From NCBI GenBank assembly GCA_035546775.1, contig DASZWD010000049.1:1-64000 (forward strand): DNA of 64,000 nucleotides, read 5' to 3'. Below the pieces are notes generated by a model, which had not been told where the DNA came from, ran no database searches, and was given only the letters and a program-made list of their open reading frames with translations. Position numbers and translations under genes: made by a program. Positions 57,620 through 64,000 of the stretch are shown here, piece after piece; within the stretch, counting starts at the first letter, position 1; each line of letters opens with the position of its first letter. The stretch is from Acidimicrobiales bacterium (lineage in GTDB: Bacteria > Actinomycetota > Acidimicrobiia > Acidimicrobiales > JACCXE01).

Positions 57620-59408
57620 CCCGGCGCCGTCGGAACCGGATCGACGGCAACAGCAGCGCCAACTCGGCGAACAGCAACGCACCCGTGCCCGGTGCCGTGC
57701 GCGCCCACGTCGGTTTGGCCGCCACCGCCGGGCGCACGATCGCAATCCGCGTTGCGCCGTGGACGCGCTTGGCCACGCCGTAGAACGTCGTCGCCGCGTC
57801 GCGCAACTCCGCACGCGTGCGCGTCTCGATGCGCACCAGACCCGTGCCCGGCCCCGACTGGAGTGGGTCGAAGCAGTCGAGGTGAACGTCGGAGCGGACC
57901 GCGAAGGCGGCGCGTACCGAATCGCACGTCGCCTGCACGAGCACGCGCCCGACGAAGTCGACGTGGGGCGTGTCGGCCTGTGTGAGATACGTCGGGCTGA
58001 GCGTGAACATCGTGAACTCCGACGCCACGTGGGTCGGCGTCGCCGCCATGACCGCGGCGCCGAGACCGAGCCCGAACAGCGGCAGGATCAGCCGCCGCGG
58101 TGACAACCTGACCGAGCGCGGCCGTAATGGTCCGGCCCGCTTGGCCATGACCTCTTCGTAGAGGCCGACGCCGAGGGCGGCGAAGAGCCACAGGTTCCAA
58201 CTCGGCAGCGGGCCGCTGAGGGAGTCGAACGCGAACATGCCGAGGCCGGCGGCGACCAGCGCCCCGAGCAAGGCGCCGGCGATCGGTCCGTCTTCGGGGT
58301 CACCGAGCACGCCAGCCGCCACGATCGTCAATGCGGCCGTCGCCAGCGCTCCGATCAGTGCGGCGACGCCGAGCGCACCCGTCCCGGCGTAGGTGCCCAA
58401 CAGTGCGGAGTCGGTCGAGTCGATGCCCCGCTCGGTCGGCCCGTCGAGGCCTAGACCGGTCCACTGGTAGTGCGTGAGTTCGTTGGTGAGGATGCTCAGG
58501 CGGCGCGTCCGCACCGTCTGCGATTCGGGATCGGCCGCCTGGTACGGGTGGCGCACCGCGCCGCTCGACGCGTACACCGCCGCGGCCAGCAGCGCGACGC
58601 CGAATACGGCGCCGATCACCTTGCGGTCGCCGCGGGCGAACAGCAGCAGGCACAGCGCGCCGAGCCCGAGTCCTCCGAAGACGCTGCGGGTCACGGTCAA
58701 GACGATGGCGATCATCACCACCACCGGCGCCAGCAGTACCAGGAAGCGCTTCGTCCGCAGCGCCAGCACGCCGAGCAGCGGCATGAAGTAGGCCAGCACC
58801 CACGCGAACTGGAGCGAGTATTCACCCGTCGCCCGCACCCGCACTTTGCCGCCGCGCGTTTCGAGACGCTGGCCGGCGAGGCCGAACTTCACCTGGTGGC
58901 GGAACCACCAGTGGGCGTAGCTGGCGCCGGTGACGCGCTCGGCGATGGCGATGCCCGAGGCGAACACCACACCCACGAGCGCGCACGCGGCGATGAAGCG
59001 GACGCCCAATAGGCGCACGAACACCGTCGCCGCCCACAGGAACAGGAACTGGTCGAGCAACAGCAGCCACAACTCGAACGAGCGGGCGCTCTGCGACGGA
59101 TAGGGGCCGTTGGCCACGCCGATGACGAAGGCGGCGGCGACGAACAATCCGAAGGCCACGAGGACGCGCGACGGGCGCAGCAGCGAGCGGTCGATGTCGC
59201 CACGCCCGGCGCGGACGAGCAGTCCGACGCAGGCCGCCCACAGCCCGAGGCGAGCGACGAACACGTACGCCGGCGCCTGCGGGAAGAGGATCGCTCCGGG
59301 GATGACGAACGTCGATCCGATGAGCGCGGCCGCGGAGACCTTCACCGAACCCCGCAGGTGCACGACGAGCAGCGCGACCGCGATCAGCTGGATCGCGAGA
59401 GTGGGCAC
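57570..59408 (-). CDS. O-antigen-ligase-like (Wzy/WaaL type) membrane protein
   Basis: A 612-residue membrane protein with about 11-12 helices and one large extracytoplasmic loop between about 270 and 330 (SQTVRTRRLSILTNELTHYQWTGLGLDGPT), which resembles the ligase/polymerase loop of the family. A soluble C-terminal region (about 465-590) with two cysteines follows, then a last helix. In Gram-negatives such proteins join or polymerise glycans; here the acceptor is more likely a wall or membrane lipid. No ATG is ambiguous. It is followed on the chromosome by the Wzz-like gene on the same strand. Confidence 0.8.
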   Translation of the reverse strand: MPTLAIQLIAVALLVVHLRGSVKVSAAALIGSTFVIPGAILFPQAPAYVFVARLGLWAACVGLLVRAGRGDIDRSLLRPSRVLVAFGLFVAAAFVIGVANGPYPSQSARSFELWLLLLDQFLFLWAATVFVRLLGVRFIAACALVGVVFASGIAIAERVTGASYAHWWFRHQVKFGLAGQRLETRGGKVRVRATGEYSLQFAWVLAYFMPLLGVLALRTKRFLVLLAPVVVMIAIVLTVTRSVFGGLGLGALCLLLFARGDRKVIGAVFGVALLAAAVYASSGAVRHPYQAADPESQTVRTRRLSILTNELTHYQWTGLGLDGPTERGIDSTDSALLGTYAGTGALGVAALIGALATAALTIVAAGVLGDPEDGPIAGALLGALVAAGLGMFAFDSLSGPLPSWNLWLFAALGVGLYEEVMAKRAGPLRPRSVRLSPRRLILPLFGLGLGAAVMAATPTHVASEFTMFTLSPTYLTQADTPHVDFVGRVLVQATCDSVRAAFAVRSDVHLDCFDPLQSGPGTGLVRIETRTRAELRDAATTFYGVAKRVHGATRIAIVRPAVAAKPTWARTAPGTGALLFAELALLLPSIRFRRRRVTSRSRVPASPSLAYR

Positions 59409-59415
59409 TGCGTCG

Positions 59416-60153
59416 TTACGCGGACGAGGTGGGCAGTGGAGCGCGCCGCGCCGAGCGCAGCTGCAACCCGACGTAGGCCAGCAGCATGCCGCCCGCCGCC
59501 GCGACCAGGGCGACTTGGCGGGCGCGCTGGGTCACGGGTGAAACCTTGAGCCCGGGCCCGGCGTTCTGGATGACGCGCAAGCTCAGGCGCGTGGCCGGAT
59601 CGAGACCGGTGGCCGCCTGCTCATCCTGGACGTACTTCGTCAGCGCGTCGGCTGTGGCCTGCGCGATCTTCTGCGCGCGCTCGGGACTGCTGGTGCGGGC
59701 GATGGGCAGCAGCGTCAACGAGTTCTGCGGATACAGCGGATGTTCTGCGCTGCGCACCTCACCAGCCGACAGGCCGGATTCGCGGGCGGCGGGCAGGACG
59801 ATCTCGGGCGTCGTGATCAGGGCTGCGTACTTCGCCCGCAGCAAGTTGAGCTTCACCACGATGCCAGAGTCGCCCTTGGTGAGCGCCTGAGGCTGGTCCA
59901 TCAGCATGATGGCGGTCGACTGGTACTCGGCGGGCTGGCGCATCACGTCGGCGTAACCGAGGCCGGCGCAGATGAGCCCGATGGCGACCGCCACCAGGAG
60001 ATTGGCGATCGACAGCACCATGATCGCGTCCCACGCGTTGGCGTAGGCCACGCCCTGCGGGGCGAAGCGCCGCGGCGGTGCCGGCAGTGGCTGAGGCTCC
60101 GGTACCGCCTCGGGCTCGAGCGGAACGGGACGGGGTTTCGGTCGCGACGCCAC
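59416..60153 (-). CDS. Wzz/chain-length-type membrane protein
   Basis: A 245-residue protein with a Pro/Glu-rich cytoplasmic leader (1-40), a first helix (about 44-66), an extracytoplasmic region with coiled-coil character (about 75-205) and a second helix (about 212-230) with a short tail. The two-helix Wzz layout and a PxxP-like linker match chain-length regulators or capsule co-polymerases, though the tyrosine-kinase domain is missing. It lies seven bases upstream of the ligase-like gene in the same operon. Confidence 0.8.
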   Translation of the reverse strand: MASRPKPRPVPLEPEAVPEPQPLPAPPRRFAPQGVAYANAWDAIMVLSIANLLVAVAIGLICAGLGYADVMRQPAEYQSTAIMLMDQPQALTKGDSGIVVKLNLLRAKYAALITTPEIVLPAARESGLSAGEVRSAEHPLYPQNSLTLLPIARTSSPERAQKIAQATADALTKYVQDEQAATGLDPATRLSLRVIQNAGPGLKVSPVTQRARQVALVAAAGGMLLAYVGLQLRSARRAPLPTSSA

Positions 60154-60174
60154 AGTCTTTCTAGGTTAGGAGCC

Positions 60175-61218
60175 GTGGGCCGTCTGCTTGTGGTCAGTGA
60201 CACCCTGGCGGGCGGCCTCGGCGCGCTGGTCCGCCTGCAAGCCGAATGGTTCGCCGGCCGCGGCTGGGGCGTCATCGTCGCCGCCCCGGCGGACGGAGCC
60301 GCGCCGGCCGCGCCGGCGATCTGGGTCGAGATACCGGCGGTGGTAACGGCGCGGCGCGCCGGCGAGATGCGCGCCGCCCGCCGGGCGCTGCACGCGCTTC
60401 AGGTGCTGGTCGACGACAACACCGTCGTGCACGTCCACGGGATGCGGTCGGTGCTCCTCGCCCGTCTCGCCGGCCTGCCCACCCCGTTCCTCTCGGTGCA
60501 CGGCGCCCATCCCGACCCGAGCGATCCCCCGGGCTACGCGCGCCTGCGGCGGCTGTGGCTGGCCACGCTGCCGCGGTTGGCGCGGCGGGCGTCGACGGGC
60601 GAACCCGGCTACCCGAAGCCGTGGGTGTACGAGCCCTACGCCAGCCCGGCGTTGCGCGCCCTCGACGTCATGGGCCTGCCGAGCGGAGAGGTGCCGGTCA
60701 TCGGCTGGCTCGGCGCCCTCGACCAGCGCAAGCAACCGGAGATCTTCGTGCGAGCTATCGCCGAGACGGTGCGGCGCGGCCAGCGCGTACGCGGTCTGCT
60801 CGGCGGTACCGGCGACCGCGGCGACGAGATCGCCGCACTCATCGCGCAGCTGGGTGCGCCGGTCGAGATGCTCGGCCAGGCCGACCCGGCAACAGTGCTG
60901 CGCCGTTCGTGGGCGCTGGCGCTGTTCGCCCGCAGCGAGGGCACGCCGCTTGCCGTCATGGAAGCGATGTGGGCGGGCCGCACCGTGGTGGGCTCGCCGG
61001 TGCCCGGCATCGAGTTGCTGGTAGGCGATACGGGATTCATCGCCGGTACCGTCGACGCCGCCGCTGATGCGTTCGTGCGCATCGCGACCGATCGCGACGC
61101 GACGACGCGCCTGGGCCTCGCCGCCGCGCAACGCGTGCGCGAGCTCGTGGGCCCGTGGACGCCGTGGGACACGATGGAGCCGATCTACCGCGCCTACCTG
61201 GCGACGCGCGCGCGATGA
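60175..61218 (+). CDS. Family 4 glycosyltransferase
   Basis: A 347-residue GT-B enzyme. It starts RLLVVSDTLAGGLGALVRLQAEWFA, has the sugar-nucleotide domain IGWLGALDQRKQPEIFVRAIAE and the E(x7)E region FARSEGTPLAVMEAMWAGRTVVGSPVPG. GTG 60175 has AGGAG very close upstream (two-base spacing), unusually short. Divergent from the Wzz-like gene across about 20 bases; coupled to the next gene by ATGA. Confidence 0.86.
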   Translation: MGRLLVVSDTLAGGLGALVRLQAEWFAGRGWGVIVAAPADGAAPAAPAIWVEIPAVVTARRAGEMRAARRALHALQVLVDDNTVVHVHGMRSVLLARLAGLPTPFLSVHGAHPDPSDPPGYARLRRLWLATLPRLARRASTGEPGYPKPWVYEPYASPALRALDVMGLPSGEVPVIGWLGALDQRKQPEIFVRAIAETVRRGQRVRGLLGGTGDRGDEIAALIAQLGAPVEMLGQADPATVLRRSWALALFARSEGTPLAVMEAMWAGRTVVGSPVPGIELLVGDTGFIAGTVDAAADAFVRIATDRDATTRLGLAAAQRVRELVGPWTPWDTMEPIYRAYLATRAR

Positions 61219-62291
61219 AGATCCTCCTCGTCCACCAGCCCTACGCCCAGCCCGGCGGGGAGGAGCGGCTGGCAGACACGCAGGAGACCGTGCTCGCCGC
61301 GCGCGGCCACTCCGTGGTGCGCAGCGGCGGCCGGGACGTACGGGCGTTGCTGGAACGCGAGCGCTTCGACGTCGTGCACGTGCACAACCAGTTCCTGATG
61401 GCGCGTCCCGCGGTGTACGCCGCGGCGCACGCCGCGGGTGTACCCGTCGTGCAACACCTGCACAACGCGCGCGCCGTGTGCGTGCAGCCGTTCCTCGTAC
61501 GCGACGGACACGCCTGCACCGACTGCGTCGGCCACGCGCCGCTGCCCGGCGTCGTCCACCGCTGCTACCGCGACTCGTTCGTGCTCTCCGCCGCGGCCGT
61601 GGCGCTGCAGGTGCGGCAACGGCGAACGTGGACGCGGCGCGTCGCCCGCTTCGTGGCGGTCAGCGAGGCCGTCGCCGCATCTGTTCGTGCTGCGCTGCCC
61701 GCGGACCGAATCGTCGTGTGCCCCAACGGCCTCGACGTGGATCCGTCGCCACGCGACCCCGCACAGGACGAGGGCTTCGCGCTCTACGTCGGTCGCCTGT
61801 CGTACGAAAAGGGCGTCGATCTGTTGCTCGACGCGGCGGCGCGACGCGGCGAGATGCGGTTCGCGATCGTGGGTGAGGGACCGGAGCGCGCCGCGCTAGA
61901 GCGGATCGCGGGGGCGAACGTCACCTTCCTCGGCCGTCTCGACCGCGCCGGCGTATTCGACGCGCTGGCCCGCGCTCGCGTCCTCGTCGCGCCGTCGCGC
62001 GGTCAGGAGCCGTTCGGGCTCGGCGTGGCCGAAGCCGCGGCGTTGGGCGTGCCGGCGCTGGTGACGCGCGTCGGTGGGCTGCCCGAAGTGGTGGGCGACG
62101 GCGGCGTGATCGTCGACCCGTTCGACGCGGCGGCACTCGCCACGGGTCTCGACGCGTTCGCCGACGCGTCGGCCGCACACGCGCTGGGCGCGGCGGCGCG
62201 CCGTCACTACGAGATGCAGTTCACGCCCGACGCGTTCGCCGACCGCCTGCTGAGTATCTACGACGCCGTGCTCGGCGGTCAGGCGCCGTAG
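61215..62291 (+). CDS. Family 4 glycosyltransferase
   Basis: A 358-residue GT-B enzyme: KILLVHQPYAQPGGEERLADTQ start with a conserved glycine-rich acceptor loop, HVHNQFLMARPAVYAAAHAAGVPVVQHLHNAR, and a second domain with YVGRLSYEKGVDLLLDAA, GEGPERAALER and PFGLGVAEAAALGVPALVTRVGGLPEVVGDGG. A CVQPFLVRDGHACTDC loop carries three cysteines. ATG 61215 overlaps the preceding gene; the stop overlaps the convergent glycosyltransferase by 13 bases. Confidence 0.87.
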   Translation: MKILLVHQPYAQPGGEERLADTQETVLAARGHSVVRSGGRDVRALLERERFDVVHVHNQFLMARPAVYAAAHAAGVPVVQHLHNARAVCVQPFLVRDGHACTDCVGHAPLPGVVHRCYRDSFVLSAAAVALQVRQRRTWTRRVARFVAVSEAVAASVRAALPADRIVVCPNGLDVDPSPRDPAQDEGFALYVGRLSYEKGVDLLLDAAARRGEMRFAIVGEGPERAALERIAGANVTFLGRLDRAGVFDALARARVLVAPSRGQEPFGLGVAEAAALGVPALVTRVGGLPEVVGDGGVIVDPFDAAALATGLDAFADASAAHALGAAARRHYEMQFTPDAFADRLLSIYDAVLGGQAP

Positions 62292-63226
62292 CGGCGCAAC
62301 CAGACGTCGGGGTCATAGCGCACCTCGTTGCGCCGGGCCACCGCCCACTTGGGCGCAATCGCCATTGCCGCGCCGCGCACGGCGACGGCGCGGATGCCGG
62401 GCAGGGCGCGCAGGCCGGCGACGCGCGCCGCGGTCACCCGTCCCCGCGACGCGAGGTCGTAGGACCGCACCAGGTTCGCCGCCGCCCGGTTGTGCCGCAG
62501 CCCGACGCGCAACGCGGCGCGCTCGTCCGCGCCGCCTTCGCGGGCGGCGGCGTCGAGCACGGCGCGGCGCGCCGCCACCATGCGATCGTCACTCGACACC
62601 GCGCCGCGCGACAACCGGTACAGCACCGTGGGGTGATCCGGTCGCGCAACGGCGGCGCCGGCGCGCACCATGCGGATCCACAGGTCCCAGTCCTCCGTGC
62701 CGCGGAACTCAGGGCGGAAACCGCCGACGGCGTCGTAACGGGTGCGGGAGAACAGCGCCGAGATCGACAGGTGGTTCTCGACGAGCAGCCACGCCAGCTG
62801 CTTGTCGCGCTCCGGCAGGGGTGCGGCGACGCCGAGCGGGCGCGTGCTGACGGCGCGGCCGGGGATCCACGTCAGCGTGTCGGCCGACGCCAGCCCGTCG
62901 TCGGTGGTGGCGTAGGCCCCGAGCATCGCGTCGAGGTGGTCCGGGAACCACACGTCGTCGGCGTCGAGCAGGGCGATCAGGTCGCTGGTCGCCGCTGCGA
63001 TCCCGGCGCGGCGCGCCGCGGACGGCCCGGCGTTCGTGCCGCTGCTGATGACCGTGAGCGGCAGATGCGAGTCCCAACTCTTGGCCAGCGCGACGGTGTC
63101 GTCGCGCGAGCCGTCGTCGACCACGACGACCTCTTCGGGCGGGCGCGTCTGGGCCGCCACCGACGCCAGCGTGGCGCCGAGCGTCGACGCCGCCTGGAAG
63201 GCGGGCACGATGACTGCGACTTGCAT
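62279..63226 (-). CDS. Family 2 glycosyltransferase
   Basis: A 315-residue GT-A enzyme: VAVIVPAFQAASTLGATLASVAAQ, VVVVDDGSRDDT, LIALLDADDVWFPDHLDAM (DxD motif), GGFRPEFRGTEDWDLWIRMV. The C-terminal 80 residues are Arg-rich and amphipathic. It runs against the upstream glycosyltransferase gene and is divergent from the last gene of the window. Confidence 0.88.
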   Translation of the reverse strand: MQVAVIVPAFQAASTLGATLASVAAQTRPPEEVVVVDDGSRDDTVALAKSWDSHLPLTVISSGTNAGPSAARRAGIAAATSDLIALLDADDVWFPDHLDAMLGAYATTDDGLASADTLTWIPGRAVSTRPLGVAAPLPERDKQLAWLLVENHLSISALFSRTRYDAVGGFRPEFRGTEDWDLWIRMVRAGAAVARPDHPTVLYRLSRGAVSSDDRMVAARRAVLDAAAREGGADERAALRVGLRHNRAAANLVRSYDLASRGRVTAARVAGLRALPGIRAVAVRGAAMAIAPKWAVARRNEVRYDPDVWLRRYGA

Positions 63227-63253
63227 TCACCGGGAACGTAGCCTCGCCGCTCG

Positions 63254-64000
63254 ATGCGCCTGGCCTTCGTCAGCCGACACAACCCGACGCCCGAAGGCAG
63301 CCAGGACGGCAAGATCTTTCGCGCCCTCGTGGAGGGCCTCCTCGCCGACGGTCACGAGGTGACGGCGATGTCGTGGGCCCACGACCAGCCCCACGACGAC
63401 ATGCCCGACTGGTGCGAGTACCGGCCCGTTCCCTACGAGGCCGGTTGGAAGATGCACGGGCGGGCGCTGTTCAAGCCGCGCTGGGACGCGGCCCGCATCG
63501 AATGGCGGCCACCGGCAGATGCGACCGCCATCGCCGAAGACCCACTGTCGTGGCCCGTCGTGGCGCAGCACCCGGGCGCCGCAGTTGTCTTCCACTACCT
63601 CACCAAGATCGACGCGCCGGCGCTGCGGCGCCCGACGCCGCCCGACGTACAGGACATGCGCCACGAGCGGCGGGTCGCGGCGCGGGCGTCCAAGGTGCTG
63701 GCGATGTCGGACCGCGTCGCGAGGGCCGCCGCCGGCCGACGCGCCACCGTCGTACCGATGGCGTATCCGGTGCCGCCGCAGCCCCTCGACGTCGTCGACG
63801 AACCCGTCGTCGCGCTGCTGGCGTCGTGGAACTGGGCGCCGAACCACGCAGCGCTCGATCGTCTTTTGGCGTGCTGGCCGGCGGTGCGCGACGCGGTGCC
63901 CGGCGCCCGTTTGCTGCTGGCGGGCCGCGGCCTCGAGACGATGGGCGTGGGCACGCTCGCCGGCGTCGAACAGGTGGGCGCCGTGCGCCGGCCTGCGGAC
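63254..64000 (+). CDS. Family 4 glycosyltransferase, truncated by the window edge
   Basis: A frame starting at ATG 63254 stays open to the last base for 249 codons. The N-terminus RLAFVSRHNPTPEGSQDGKIFRALVEGLLADGHEV is typical of GT-B glycosyltransferases, followed by a middle region with HPGAAVVFHYLTK and, near the edge, VVALLASWNWAPNHAALDRLLACWPAV and ARLLLAGRG, the start of the second Rossmann domain. The active-site E(x7)E is beyond the window. No ribosome site is clear. Confidence 0.75.
   Translation, partial: MRLAFVSRHNPTPEGSQDGKIFRALVEGLLADGHEVTAMSWAHDQPHDDMPDWCEYRPVPYEAGWKMHGRALFKPRWDAARIEWRPPADATAIAEDPLSWPVVAQHPGAAVVFHYLTKIDAPALRRPTPPDVQDMRHERRVAARASKVLAMSDRVARAAAGRRATVVPMAYPVPPQPLDVVDEPVVALLASWNWAPNHAALDRLLACWPAVRDAVPGARLLLAGRGLETMGVGTLAGVEQVGAVRRPAD

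Overview
The window is high-GC DNA with mostly GTG/ATG starts and many 1-4 base gene overlaps. It carries a BldC-type regulator, a DUF5709-like acidic protein, an actinobacterial-style Tad pilus operon and an unlinked LigD-polymerase/Ku pair. This points to an actinobacterium; Acidimicrobiia or a neighbouring class is my guess, but no marker in the window fixes the class.

Region 1 (1-13078) is the right end of an integrative element. It ends in a 50-base 3' fragment of a tRNA-Phe gene with an encoded CCA (13029-13078), preceded by a small excisionase-like gene. Inside are a VirB1-like cell-wall hydrolase (SLT plus NlpC/P60), small membrane proteins like those in actinobacterial conjugation clusters, and a 12-gene leftward operon. 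That operon encodes a lipoprotein, a secreted protein, a SAF/CpaB protein, TadZ, TadA, TadB, TadC, a Flp-like pilin, three TadE/G pseudopilins and a membrane LysM-winged-helix regulator. A promoter-like motif (TCGCGCTTTC-N11-CGTACGTGGA) occurs exactly three times, at the head of all three transcription units, which ties them into one regulon. A sigma-like gene beside the excisionase is a candidate regulator. This element, apparently combining conjugation-type and Tad-type functions, is the most novel part of the window.

Region 2 (13121-31836) resumes the chromosome. It has an ECF cobalt/nickel transporter (cbiMQO) divergent from a Fur-family repressor, with a perfect 17-bp palindrome between them. 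Next come two paralogous secreted DUF1775-like proteins whose mature ends should start with histidine; one carries a WxL-like C-terminus and is followed by a DUF916-like partner. The rest is an ABC exporter, a CHAP/Calx-beta secreted protein, an MFS exporter, a cyclase-AAA-TPR protein, and a coupled GMC oxidoreductase/hydrolase pair sharing an accessory domain.

Region 3 (31837-46058) is mostly housekeeping: an NHEJ set (PE-POL LigD-like protein, DUF72, Ku), a YczE-like membrane protein, a GT39-like protein, a HAD phosphatase, a malic enzyme with ACT domain, BldC, a fused E1 alpha-beta dehydrogenase, and an operon of an ECF sigma factor, purF, purM and pyrE. A perfect 43-nt palindrome separates the dehydrogenase from pyrE.

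Region 4 (46073-64000, open at the right end) is a cell-surface polysaccharide locus. It has at least seven glycosyltransferases, a sulfotransferase, an SGNH hydrolase, a Wzm/Wzt ABC exporter, two methyltransferases, a left-handed beta-helix acyltransferase, a secreted GH5 glycosidase, an O-antigen-ligase-like protein and a Wzz-like protein. The glycosyltransferases and modifying enzymes would build and decorate a glycan that Wzm/Wzt exports; the ligase-like and Wzz-like proteins suggest attachment or length control at the surface.
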